A stretch of DNA of 40,404 nt from a virus. The translations under genes were made by a program, and so were the position numbers. The notes beneath the pieces were generated by a model that ran no database searches, had not been told where the DNA came from, and saw only the letters and a program-made list of their open reading frames with translations. Of this stretch, positions 12,969 through 22,400 are shown piece after piece; positions within the stretch are counted from its first letter, which is position 1; every line of letters begins with the position of its first letter. The stretch lies in IMG/VR virus record IMGVR_UViG_3300036760_000131, positions 1-40,404 of that record; one strand, written 5' to 3'.

Positions 12969-13908
12969 CTTTCTGGAGCGCATCTTCTCCCCAACCTGCT
13001 ACCGGCATGAATTTTTCCACCAGCCATCTCACTGAGTGGATCTGTTTAGGGTGTTTCTTGCCCCAGTATTTCTCCTTAATGTAGTCTTTGGTCTTGTGTA
13101 CATCCTTATCTCTTATCTTATAGGGGAACCCGAAGTCCCCACCTTGAGTGCGAAACATGTGACTTTGCCATGTATCATGACAAATCAAAATCCGCAATCC
13201 TGACAACCACGCCGCACAAGCCACCTCTAAGCCCTGATTACCCCACGAACCTGCCCTCTCGTCACACAACTCGTATTTCCAGTAGTTGTGGCGGGAAGCC
13301 ATAAAAAAACTTCCTTGTAGTGACATAGACTCTGTATAGCCGAACTTCTCTTTCATCTCTGTATATTCTGGTCGGCGAGTGTACTCTTTGTTGTACTGAA
13401 AATGAGGTTCTGTATCAAAACAGTACGAGGTGCTTTGCGGGTTAGTCTTGGATATCCAAACTATCTCTTTTTCAGTTGGCTCCCCGCAGTCTTTGCACAG
13501 CCCCGACGGGCTTTGGTATCTTCTATGCCCGTTTTTGCAAAGCCAATTAAAACAATGCAAGTTTTTCATAATTGGCGCAGCAACTACGTCCTTACCAACT
13601 TTGTCGAAAAACTTAAACATCTTTAAGTCAAAGTCTTGGTCTACGGCGCAGTGTGCATCTATTTTGGCTACAAACTCTGCCTTTGAAAGCCGTACAAGTT
13701 GGTTCTGCATAGCTCGTTGGCCAATAGATTCTGAAACATGGAATATCTTTACTCGTGGATGGTCTTGAATGGGTTGAGCAGGCCAATAGCCGTCCAGCCC
13801 AACCAAAATTTCAGATTGTTCACCTGTATGCTCGAGCAGGTCTTGGATGGTACGTCCCAAAAACTCCTCATTTCTCGCGGGAATGACAAATGAAAGTCTA
13901 TATCGCAT
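12961..13908 (-). CDS. GT2-family glycosyltransferase with inserted zinc ribbon
   Basis: 315 residues. GT-A fold: RLSFVIPARNEEFLGRTIQDLL at the start, EILVGLDGYW, then KIDAHCAVD as the metal-binding D-x-H (DXD equivalent) and an acceptor-side GSWGNQGLEVAC segment, as in GalNAc-transferase-like GT2 enzymes. Between them a Cys-rich insert, LCKNGHRRYQSPSGLCKDCG, forms a likely zinc ribbon. It should move a sugar from a nucleotide donor. Last gene of the glycan island on the transcript. The start overlaps the HNH gene by 11 bp. Confidence 0.85.
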   Translation of the reverse strand: MRYRLSFVIPARNEEFLGRTIQDLLEHTGEQSEILVGLDGYWPAQPIQDHPRVKIFHVSESIGQRAMQNQLVRLSKAEFVAKIDAHCAVDQDFDLKMFKFFDKVGKDVVAAPIMKNLHCFNWLCKNGHRRYQSPSGLCKDCGEPTEKEIVWISKTNPQSTSYCFDTEPHFQYNKEYTRRPEYTEMKEKFGYTESMSLQGSFFMASRHNYWKYELCDERAGSWGNQGLEVACAAWLSGLRILICHDTWQSHMFRTQGGDFGFPYKIRDKDVHKTKDYIKEKYWGKKHPKQIHSVRWLVEKFMPVAGWGEDALQKVV

Positions 13909-14347
13909 GGTATTGTATTTCTGCCTTACTTCTTGCCATTAGAGCATCTTTTAATTCTAAAAATCTCCCCAAGTATATTTTTTTATACTTTAACGTAAAA
14001 GTGGCTACCCATCGATTTTTATACCAAGAAATTCCATTATGACCCGAAGTATTATTTTTAGAGAGTTTGCAATTTAAGGTATTTTGCCTCTGGGAAACAC
14101 TTCTAAGATTAGACTTTCTGTTATCTAGCTTATTGCGGTTGATGTGGTCAGTGACTAATCCAGCGGGGGTTTCATTCAAAAGTCTGTGCATCAAAATTCG
14201 GTGTTTATTCTTTCGTCCTCCAGCATCTCTTACTGCGTATCCCTGTTGGTCACTCCACCACTTCCATTGGCTAAGCAACTCAAAGTCTCCGTCATCCACT
14301 ATCGCAAACTTCCTTTTGGTGAGAGGTATTTTCTTCATAAGTTCCAT
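13898..14347 (-). CDS. HNH homing endonuclease with AP2-like DNA-binding domain
   Basis: 149 residues (ATG at 14338 is an alternative). The HNH core is RILMHRLLN...VTDHINRNKLDNRKSNLR (His-Asn-Asn/His pattern), followed by NNTSGHNGISWYKNRWVATF and KIYLGRF, which is the AP2/NUMOD-type recognition domain. This is a free-standing selfish endonuclease that cuts intron- or endonuclease-minus relatives. It is wedged between two glycan genes with short overlaps on both sides, so it arrived without breaking them. Confidence 0.9.
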   Translation of the reverse strand: MELMKKIPLTKRKFAIVDDGDFELLSQWKWWSDQQGYAVRDAGGRKNKHRILMHRLLNETPAGLVTDHINRNKLDNRKSNLRSVSQRQNTLNCKLSKNNTSGHNGISWYKNRWVATFTLKYKKIYLGRFLELKDALMARSKAEIQYHAI

Positions 14348-14859
14348 TTTGATACATCAATAACATTACTTACCACAGAAGTATAAGGTAGACATTCTTT
14401 CCAGTCATAACGATATTTAAATTTCGCCCACACTTGTTCATATCCGTAGTGGTCTTTTTCCCCAGCTCTGTTTCTAACATCTGGCTCGGTATCGTGGAGG
14501 ATAATAATATCAGCGTTTGTAAACTTAATTGTATCATCCCCCCTGCGGTGAGGATTTTTCCCTCGGTCTGACGTGTGGTCTATAAAAACAACTGACCAGT
14601 GGCGGTTGTAGTCTGCCTCGCTCCAGTCTTCCACTTTCTTTATCTTGTGTGTCCAACTTTGAAACTGACGAGCATAACGATAATATTCAATATCGCTTTC
14701 GTAGGTAACCAAATTTCTTCCTTGACAGAGCCAGTGAAGGATGGGGGTGCTATAAAATCCCGCACCCATTTCACACACATCTCCTGTGGTTAAAGGGATG
14801 ACCTTGAGGAGTGTGGGGATATGTGTACCTGCTTGTTTGTGATTAGGGTTGATTTTCAT
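14335..14859 (-). CDS. Class I SAM-dependent methyltransferase-like protein
   Basis: 174 residues from ATG 14857-14859; the frame has an upstream TTG at 14886. VCEMGAGFYSTPILHWL is the glycine-rich SAM loop, YESD the acidic residue after strand 2 and VFIDHTSD the strand-4 motif. It resembles small FkbM/Methyltransf_24-type enzymes that modify sugars or peptides. Surrounded by sugar enzymes, so sugar O-methylation is likely. The target is not shown by the sequence. Confidence 0.75.
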   Translation of the reverse strand: MKINPNHKQAGTHIPTLLKVIPLTTGDVCEMGAGFYSTPILHWLCQGRNLVTYESDIEYYRYARQFQSWTHKIKKVEDWSEADYNRHWSVVFIDHTSDRGKNPHRRGDDTIKFTNADIIILHDTEPDVRNRAGEKDHYGYEQVWAKFKYRYDWKECLPYTSVVSNVIDVSKWNL

Positions 14860-14875
14860 ACGTCTAGGAATATTC

Positions 14876-15724
14876 TCATAACGCAAAGGGTTTAATATAG
14901 TCCGGTAGATGACGTGTTGATTTCCAACCCAAGAGTCGCGTTTTAGTGGTGTCTACACTGGAGTCCATACGATTGCCTTGTAGCTCTGGTAGCATCACGA
15001 TCTCTCCTCCGAACATCTGTGCTACCTCTAAAATAGAGTACGCTTCGTCGCTACCAATACCAAACTCATCGCCGACCCCCTTCTCCCCCACCAACACTAG
15101 TCCGTCAATAATATCATCAACATGCGTAAAGTTCCTTTTCTGTGTCCCAGGGGTTACGACGCAGATAGGTTCATTTGCGAGCCTTTTCTGTTTGAATATC
15201 TCTATGACAGTTCCGTATGGTGCGGCACGTTCTCCAGGACCGTAGACACTGTAAAAGTAGGTAATCGCATAGGGAAGGTCATACCAGGTGGCGTAGTTGC
15301 GTATTAGCTCCGAGTTAGTCGCCTTCATCCATGTGTAGGGGGCTAGGTTGCGTCCCATGCCTCCATCAGCAAACTTGGTAGAGGAACCAGCATAGACGAG
15401 TTTACACTTCTTCTCTCGCCAATACTCAATGACGCTGAAAGTTCCGGCGACATTCATTTTCCATACGAGCGCAGGTTCTCGGAGGCTTGTCTCGATACGC
15501 GGGTACTCTCCTAGGTGGTAAATCAAGTCAGGTGTCTCTGGGACGAGTGTGGCAATATCTGTGTTGCTACCTTTGCGGTAGTCTACCCCCTCAACGTGGT
15601 TGGACTTCGTTCCAGTAAAGTAGTTGTCGAGTACGATGACCCGATGCCCGTCCTTAACGAGCCTTCTACAGAGATTTGACCCTACGAATCCCGCGCCTCC
15701 TGTGCATAAAATGAGCTTAGACAT
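14876..15724 (-). CDS. NAD-dependent sugar epimerase/dehydratase (extended SDR)
   Basis: 282 residues from the ATG at 15722-15724 (a GTG start at 15742 would add 6). GGAGFVGSN gives the NAD-binding G9-x2-G12-x2-G15. Catalytic Ser is in YAGSST (114-115) and Tyr130-x3-Lys134 is in APYTWMKATNSEL. FTHVDDIIDGLVL is the usual epimerase signature near the end. It acts on a nucleotide sugar (UDP- or GDP/dTDP-hexose), for example as a GalE-like 4-epimerase. It supplies the donor for the neighbouring glycosyltransferases. Confidence 0.88.
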   Translation of the reverse strand: MSKLILCTGGAGFVGSNLCRRLVKDGHRVIVLDNYFTGTKSNHVEGVDYRKGSNTDIATLVPETPDLIYHLGEYPRIETSLREPALVWKMNVAGTFSVIEYWREKKCKLVYAGSSTKFADGGMGRNLAPYTWMKATNSELIRNYATWYDLPYAITYFYSVYGPGERAAPYGTVIEIFKQKRLANEPICVVTPGTQKRNFTHVDDIIDGLVLVGEKGVGDEFGIGSDEAYSILEVAQMFGGEIVMLPELQGNRMDSSVDTTKTRLLGWKSTRHLPDYIKPFAL

Positions 15725-15731
15725 AAGTTGA

Positions 15732-16868
15732 TTATACTTCACGCGGCGGGATGGGGATGAGGTAGCGGTAGGCGTTGCCTGTCTTCTTTTTAATGTCCTC
15801 TATGTACTCGTAGGCAAAGACAACAAGGAGGTCGGGGTGAAACGCCCCAAGATATTCTTTAGGCACGATAGGGATGTGCTTGCCGGGACTTGTGCGACCT
15901 TGCTTCAAGGTGCTGTCGTCAACGATAAAAGGTATGAGGTCGGTGCCAATGTCACCGAAGTTCGTGATGGTCGAAACTCTGGCAGGGCAACTGTAGCCTG
16001 CCACACTGACACCTTCTGCCTTGTATTCCTCTAGCTTCTTCTTGAAATCAGCAACGTAGCGTGCGGATGTATCACGAAACTCCTCAAGAGCTTGGAGTGT
16101 TAGTGTTTCTTCAACGAAACTTTGACCAGTCCCATGCTTCACGGTAACGCGCAGTGAACCGCCGTGAGGTTCGATGTGCTCTACGTCAGCGACGTGCATA
16201 CCATGTCTCTCGAATAGCTTTACCAGTGAAGTGATGGAGTAGTAGAAGGGGCGGTCAAAGTAGAACCTCTCGAACTGGACGTTTTTAATGATGTCCCCAA
16301 GGTACTCAACTTCAATGATGAAGCTCCCGTCCTCACTCATAAGATTCTTCACGTCCTCAATCACTTGGTGAGGGTCTTCTAGGTGCGTGAAGACACTAGA
16401 ACAGACGATGACGTCTGCTTTCCCGTGCTTGGCGACTATCTTCTCAACCGTCGGGGCGTCGAAAAACGAGACAATGGTCATAAGTCCCTCATCGTTTGCG
16501 AGCTTTGAGACGTTCACCGATGGCTCAATGCCTACGGCTGGAACACCCAACTTTTTAAGGGGGCGCAGCAATATGCCGTCGTTGCTTCCAATATCCACAA
16601 CGAGTTTCGCGTTCTTCAAGTCTTCGGCGAGTGCGTCAAAGTGCCGTACAAGCCCTTGGTTGACCGATGAGAGGTAGTAGTAGTCCTCGAACATACGTTC
16701 ACGGGAAACCATTTCTCCGAGCTGTACGTTCTTACAGTCGGGGCAGAAGAACACCTGCATCGGGAAGAAGTCTTCTGGCTCCCCTGGTCTGGGGTACTTA
16801 TTGGCGAGTGGTTGTCGGCCTAAGTCGAGGAATTCTGTGGCGGTTTTGTAGCAGAGACGGCATTTCAT
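15732..16868 (-). CDS. Sugar C-methyltransferase (TylC3/NovU-like)
   Basis: 378 residues from the ATG at 16866-16868; the open frame upstream overlaps another gene. Order: N-terminal zinc-binding domain (MKCRLCYKTATEFLDLG, then FFCPDC), SAM domain with VVDIGSNDGILLRPL and VIVCSSVFTHLEDP, and a C-terminal domain with DLLVVFAYEYI. This three-domain order is that of deoxysugar C-methyltransferases making branched sugars. It probably methylates an NDP-keto sugar made with the adjacent SDR enzymes. Unusual in a phage. Confidence 0.85.
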   Translation of the reverse strand: MKCRLCYKTATEFLDLGRQPLANKYPRPGEPEDFFPMQVFFCPDCKNVQLGEMVSRERMFEDYYYLSSVNQGLVRHFDALAEDLKNAKLVVDIGSNDGILLRPLKKLGVPAVGIEPSVNVSKLANDEGLMTIVSFFDAPTVEKIVAKHGKADVIVCSSVFTHLEDPHQVIEDVKNLMSEDGSFIIEVEYLGDIIKNVQFERFYFDRPFYYSITSLVKLFERHGMHVADVEHIEPHGGSLRVTVKHGTGQSFVEETLTLQALEEFRDTSARYVADFKKKLEEYKAEGVSVAGYSCPARVSTITNFGDIGTDLIPFIVDDSTLKQGRTSPGKHIPIVPKEYLGAFHPDLLVVFAYEYIEDIKKKTGNAYRYLIPIPPREV

Positions 16869-16869
16869 A

Positions 16870-17505
16870 TTACTTAAATTTAGTAATAAGTAAGTCGGCC
16901 TTCCCCCATTTTGGAATATCGTAGGCTTTGACAGGACCCCAGTCTTTCCAGTGAATCCTCTGTCGTTCTTCACTCGCACCATCGTGATTTATTTGTATGA
17001 CCCCAATAGTTGAGTACCACTCGACACACTTTCTTTTAGTTGTCCCCAATACCTTGTCTATTCTCCAACGTCCCAATTCTCCAACATAAGGCCAACCGTC
17101 AGGGTATTTTGTGAATCGTTCCTCTAGGGCCTCGATTGCTAGTTCTCTGGGGGCTATCAGGGTGCAATTAGACACTCTGTTGCGCCAGTTATAGGTTGGT
17201 TTCCACCAAGTAAACAACGCCCACCTATGCTGGTTATAAGCGAACTCATCCATCTTAGGGCGAAACTGGTTGAAGTGTTCAGGTGGATAAAGTACATCGT
17301 CTTCTATGACAGCTATAAACGGTGTGGTGGCCTTCTTGCAACCCTCTAAAAGTCTCCTATAAATCATCTGTTCTCCCATCTTTTTCTCATCAAATAAATC
17401 AATTATAGGATAGGGAAGGTTTCCAATCTGCTCGGTATGAAAATCCACCCATTTGTCTGAGAGCTTGTCGGCGTGGATATACAAAAGCGTGAGGTCGTTC
17501 GTCAT
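16870..17505 (-). CDS. GT-A-type glycosyltransferase (211 aa)
   Basis: LTLLYIHADKLSDKW at the start, EGCKKATTPFIAVIEDDVLYP in the middle (EDD as the metal-binding DXD) and PYVGELGRWRIDKVLGTT as the acceptor side. It looks like a small galactosyl-type or LPS-type transferase. The start is coupled to the SDR gene upstream (ATGA at 17502). Confidence 0.75.
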   Translation of the reverse strand: MTNDLTLLYIHADKLSDKWVDFHTEQIGNLPYPIIDLFDEKKMGEQMIYRRLLEGCKKATTPFIAVIEDDVLYPPEHFNQFRPKMDEFAYNQHRWALFTWWKPTYNWRNRVSNCTLIAPRELAIEALEERFTKYPDGWPYVGELGRWRIDKVLGTTKRKCVEWYSTIGVIQINHDGASEERQRIHWKDWGPVKAYDIPKWGKADLLITKFK

Positions 17506-18005
17506 ACACTCACTACTCCATCGCGTACAGTGATTATACTCCCACTCTTGAACTCCCCCTCCATGATTCGCACCACAGCCTTTGCTACCTCTTCAGGTTT
17601 TTGTGGATTCCCCTCAAGTTCGAGAGATCGCCACATCTTTGTATCAGTTGGCCCAGGGCATAGTGCGTAGAATTGCAGTTCGGGATGCTTTCGTGCCATT
17701 GTTTCTGCGTAAGAATTGAGTGCCGCTTTTGACGCAGAATATATGGGGAATTTAGTATTGCCTTTAATCCCTGAAGTTGAAGATATATAAACCACTCCCA
17801 CCTTTATCCGAGGCAGTAGTTTCAGAGTCGTCTCAATGCACAGAAGTGTATTAGTATCAAAAGTATCTTTCACGCGCATCTCGTCCAATATGCCTTGTGC
17901 AAAAATGAGCCAATCAATCTCTCCGTCTTCGACAAATTCATGTCCCGCAAGCTCTTTAATGGTAGAACCGATTCCTCCGCTCTGGCCAAAGAGTTTCAAA
18001 CGCAT
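17502..18005 (-). CDS. Short-chain dehydrogenase/reductase
   Basis: 167 residues, short for the family (usually about 250). MRLKLFGQSGGIGSTIKELA is the cofactor loop, VVYISSTSG has the catalytic Ser, and FPIYSASKAALNSYAETMAR has Tyr-x3-Lys. The core is complete but strands 2-3 are compressed. Likely a keto-sugar reductase in the nucleotide-sugar pathway of the island. Confidence 0.85.
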   Translation of the reverse strand: MRLKLFGQSGGIGSTIKELAGHEFVEDGEIDWLIFAQGILDEMRVKDTFDTNTLLCIETTLKLLPRIKVGVVYISSTSGIKGNTKFPIYSASKAALNSYAETMARKHPELQFYALCPGPTDTKMWRSLELEGNPQKPEEVAKAVVRIMEGEFKSGSIITVRDGVVSV

Positions 18006-18006
18006 A

Positions 18007-18759
18007 TTACTTCTTATAATACGGGTTTCTTGATGTCTTTCTAGTTAGTGTGTGAAAGAGTCCTTTTGGGTCAGCGTCCACGTCACCGCCCTCACAATAC
18101 TTTCCACTGGGAAACAGAAGAATGTTTGCCCGATGCTTATACCCCACTATATCATCAAAATCTCGTACCTTTCCTGCCTTGTGTAGTTCATCCCATCGCC
18201 TTGAAAAGTTACCATCCTCTCGTTGGGGGTAGGGTTTGGTAAGTATCAACCTCTCGTTATAGCCCTTCATTACATTGATGAAGAAGTCTTTTCGAGTAGC
18301 GTACTGATTTCTATGAGGATTGAGAAAGGTGCCGTACTTCTTGATTCGGTGGTCGGATAAACCATACTCCCTCAGTACCTCTAGGTCTTGGGAGATATTC
18401 CCTTCTTCGTCCAAGATTGCAAACGCTCGGTTGAAGCGCATGAAATCCCCGTTAAAGTTTCGTACAAGTTCAATTATTTCCTTCGTGATGATGTGGTCAA
18501 GGTCAGCAAAGATAATGTATTCTCCCTTGGCTTGAGGAGCGGTGGTGTTGCGGGCTAAGGATGAAGTCCACGGACGCTTATCGTTGGTTTGAATGATACG
18601 AAGCCACGGACGAGGTTCAGCCTCTATTGGCGGGTCGCTCCCGTCATCAACTATGATTACCTCGGTGTCCTCTGGTATTCCTATCTTGTCGTAGTGTAGG
18701 AGCTGTCTGCGAACTATCTCGTGTGAGTTAAGTACAGGATGTATAATTGTGACACGCAT
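18007..18759 (-). CDS. GT2-family glycosyltransferase
   Basis: 250 residues. N-terminal RVTIIHPVLNSHEIV, EVIIVDDGSDPP (first aspartates), SSLARNTTAPQAKGEYIIFADLDHI (DLD as DXD), then a downstream substrate domain (RREDGNFSRRWDELHKAG-like). A complete GT-A fold. First transcribed gene of the glycan island, directly after the collagen-like protein with a 1-bp gap. Confidence 0.85.
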   Translation of the reverse strand: MRVTIIHPVLNSHEIVRRQLLHYDKIGIPEDTEVIIVDDGSDPPIEAEPRPWLRIIQTNDKRPWTSSLARNTTAPQAKGEYIIFADLDHIITKEIIELVRNFNGDFMRFNRAFAILDEEGNISQDLEVLREYGLSDHRIKKYGTFLNPHRNQYATRKDFFINVMKGYNERLILTKPYPQREDGNFSRRWDELHKAGKVRDFDDIVGYKHRANILLFPSGKYCEGGDVDADPKGLFHTLTRKTSRNPYYKK

Positions 18760-18760
18760 T

Positions 18761-19423
18761 TCAGTTTATGTCCACCCAAATATCGTGAAGTGCTGGCTTC
18801 ACTGGAGTAGCTGTCTGCACAAAAAGAGTGTGCATGGTGTTCATGTCCCCGGTGTGCCAGATGTCTTGTCGTGTTCCGTATCCCTTGCCTGCTGGTTTTG
18901 TGTCGATTCTCTTGATGTCTTGTTCGATTCCTTCAATCCCTTTGATAGCTGATTTATCGAGCCTAGCGTCCCCTTCTAGTGATTCAAGCTTATCAGCTAC
19001 CATTTCGGGGGTATCGGGGCTTCCTGGGGCTCCTGGAGGCCCCGCAGGGCCTGCTACAGTCTGCCCCGGGTCTCCTTTGTCTCCTTTTTGGCCTTGTTTG
19101 CCATCTTTGACCCTTCTGAGGGTATCTCGTACAAAATTCATCCCATCTTCTTGTTCTTTGAGAGCCTTAGAAACTGTATCAATCAAAGACTCCTTCAAGG
19201 ACGAAAAGTCTGTCTCATTGTCCATTTCAAGTCTTTTAGAGAGCGATTCCACCTCGGCTTTCATTTCAAGCCACGCCGTATCGGTCTTGTCTATGAGAGA
19301 CTTTTCGACTTTAAGGACAAGGTTGACAACATTCTGAAAAGATTTTACAAAGTCGTCCTTTGTCAGCGAGTTGTGCGCTACTTCAAGGAGGGTTTTAATC
19401 TGTTGGAGTTTAGGGGAGGGCAT
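18761..19423 (-). CDS. Collagen-like virion protein
   Basis: 220 residues. The N-terminal half is a coiled coil (SLSKRLEMDNETDFSSLKES and similar). Residues about 112-135 are Gly-X-Y triplets (GKQGQKGDKGDPGQT, a break at VA, then GPAGPPGAPGSP), a triple-helix stalk. The C-terminus (QDIWHTGDMNTMHTLFVQTA) may be a trimer tip. Trimeric fibres with this order are common in phage tails. Confidence 0.85.
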   Translation of the reverse strand: MPSPKLQQIKTLLEVAHNSLTKDDFVKSFQNVVNLVLKVEKSLIDKTDTAWLEMKAEVESLSKRLEMDNETDFSSLKESLIDTVSKALKEQEDGMNFVRDTLRRVKDGKQGQKGDKGDPGQTVAGPAGPPGAPGSPDTPEMVADKLESLEGDARLDKSAIKGIEGIEQDIKRIDTKPAGKGYGTRQDIWHTGDMNTMHTLFVQTATPVKPALHDIWVDIN

Positions 19424-19425
19424 GG

Positions 19426-22400
19426 TTATTCTTTCTCATTAGGAACCAACAAAGGTAAAATCCCGAACGCTTCCACTGGCAGTCTAGCGGCTCCTTTTGG
19501 GATGGTTATTTCCAACCAGGTAACGCCCTGTGCATCGGTTACAGATTTTGCCCCGTACTTGTTAGTAATATACTTACCTACTTCTTTCTCGTAGAACTTA
19601 TAGATAGGGTTGTTGGTGTCTACTTTGCCGGAGATGTCGAAGGTTTCAGATGCTCTGTTAATAGAAACTGGGGCAGAATATCCTGGCTCTTTATTCTTTA
19701 CTTTATCCCATACATCTTTCGGCATAGCCTTAAACTTCCCATCTCCGAGTACATTAGTTACATACCACTCGTGCTGGTCCATTGAATACGCGGGACGACG
19801 TTCACTAATTTTCATTCCTACTTTTAAGTCTGCGGGTGTCACTTCTGTTGCCCCCATATACCAAGGACGAGATTCTCCCAATCCCTCAATCTTCATAGCC
19901 GTCTCTCCTGTAGGGAATTGCAGTTTTGTCTTTCCGTCTTTGGCGGCTTGTTTTACTTCTTCTCGTATAACTCGTTCGTGCCAAGTGTTGCGGTAGGGTT
20001 CGAGTTTGGATAGTTCACCGCCTCTCTTTGTTAATGTCTCTGTCTTAGTTTTTTCTGCTATCTTCTCTATTTCACGCTGTCTTGTGGCGAGTGAATCTAT
20101 CTCGTCAGTATATTGATTCTTGTTCACCACACCTCTTAAACTCATTTCTCTATTAGCAGCTTTCGCATACTCATTCTTTAATCCTGTCGGTAAGTAATCT
20201 ATAGCAGATGAATACTTGTACTGCTCTCCCTCCAACCTCCCCTTCTGAAAGAGGTCTGATTGGAGTTCGATGACGCGGCGGGTTGAGCCTTGGTACTGTG
20301 GCAATTTATCTTCTCCAGGAAACATTAATCCTCTGCCTTGACCTCGGTCGGTAAGTCTTTTAGGTGTACTTGCTCCTGGTAAATCCTCTATACGAGAGTG
20401 GGCGAAGTAGTTGGGAAAATTGCCTTTTGAGAAATGCACATCACCAGCGGATGTAGAAATTGATGATGTATAGACACGTTCAGAATAATCGGCCACGGGG
20501 CCACGCAACTTACTAGGTAGAGTTATGCTCTCGTAATTTGCCTGTGGCTCTGTCTTCAACGGCAACAACTCTGTCTTTACCTTATTTGCAAACTCTTTAA
20601 CCGGCACCGTAGCTCCCTTATAGTCATTGACGATGTTTCTGATTAAGTCTCGTTCTGCTTGCTTCAGTTCAGGCATGTTCGTAAAGTCAAGGATTTCCTG
20701 CTTAGAGGTTACGGACTTTCCTTTCAGTCTCTCAAGGACTTTCGTGGTGATGTCGGTGAAGCCTTTGAAGTGAGCTAACTGTGTGCTATCATTACCATCT
20801 ATGATGGTCTTATTGGCGGTGGGGGTGTTCTTGTACTGTTTATTTAGGTTGCCTCGGCTATTTGACTGACCACCATCAAGTCGAATAAAGCCACGTTCGG
20901 ATTTGCTTGCAGTTTCTTTGATTGCCTTGATTATCTCTTTTAGCTTTTCCACAAGAGCTTTATAGATTTCTTTGAGTGCGGCGACAAGGGTGTAATCTCC
21001 TTTCGAGATTGCCTTTTTCTGTGCTTCTACATTCTCTGAAATCTGACGTTCGACTTTTAGTATTTCTTTTGTCTTTGGGATATCTTTCGCAGCTCCGACT
21101 TTCACATCTGGTTTGCGTAAATCTACTATTCGCCCTTCTTTGGCTTTTTGCGCGGCCTGCTCAAGAACAGTATTTGGTTTAGCTTTTAATCCTCTAGGTT
21201 CTCCAAACGTCCCAGCCATCTGTTTTCCACGGAGAAACCCGCCCACTTCTCCTCCGACAATCGTTCCAATTGCCATCCCTGTGGGGCCGCCTACAGCGTG
21301 TCCAGCGGCTCCTCCGATAAGGTTTCCTGAAATCTGCGCGAAATATTTTCCAAGCTTACCGCCTTTTGTTTTTCGACCATCCAATCGTTCAAGACGATCT
21401 ATATCTTGATAGTATTTTGCTAACTCGGTGTTTACCTCTTTTACGTTAGTGGCACTGTTCTCCTCGATGACTTGTTTGTAGGTTCGTGCGACGGCCTTGC
21501 GATACGTTTTATCAATAGGTGAGTTGTAGTCAATGTTTTTGTAGGTGTTTATCTTTGCGTCGTGGATTTTTGCCAACTCAACATCTCCGAACTCGTTGGC
21601 ACGGAGTTTCAGTCCTTTTATCTCATTTTTTATTCCTTGGAGTGCTTTCACCAAATCTGCTCCCTCCAAGCCACTACTACCAACTTCTGCAACTAAATCA
21701 CGCTCAACTTTTGCAAGATTCACCTTCTTACCCTCATTGACAAGGTTCTCCCTAACAACTTCCTCTTTCCCTTCAATAGCTAACGCTCGATATTGGTCTA
21801 CTGCGCCATTTGGTTGTTTCGTTCGTATCGTTCCTGTTGAATCAACCGAATCTACAAGGACATCAGTTTGAGCGATACGTTGTCGAGAGGCCGCACCGGA
21901 ATCAATAGCGCGATCATTTGCTGTACGAAGTTTTGAGTAGTTATTCTCGATATTGTAGATTTCGTCAGCAATGTGAGCCGTTGTCTGAACATTTGTTCTC
22001 TCTATGATTGACTGCCGTACTGTTTTTGCCGCACTCACGATTGGAGCAGTAACTGGTTTCAACGGCTGAACAACTGGCCCCGCAGTGGCAAGAGGATTAC
22101 TGACGAGCATTTCTTGTACTGCTTGCACCACCTTGTAGAGATTCGGGTTTGCTTCATTGAGTGCTTGCTTTGCTCGTGTATCACCTAGGTAGTATCCTGT
22201 AGTATCTTTTACAACCTTTTGTATTTGTCCGAGAAATGTATTCCCCATGCCAGAAAGTACATCCACCACAGGCTTCACAAGAGTGCCATAAGCCGTTTCA
22301 GCAAAACCCTGTACGGCCTTCAATGGATGAGCTTGGACTGATGGGTCAGTTACCGTTTTATAGATTTCACCAGGTACTCGTGCTGTAGCCTCTACCGCTC

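Noticed and set aside
13402-13626. Plus-strand frames across the glycosyltransferase and other late genes
   Set aside because: Shadows of well-supported minus-strand genes; no start signals or protein-like composition.
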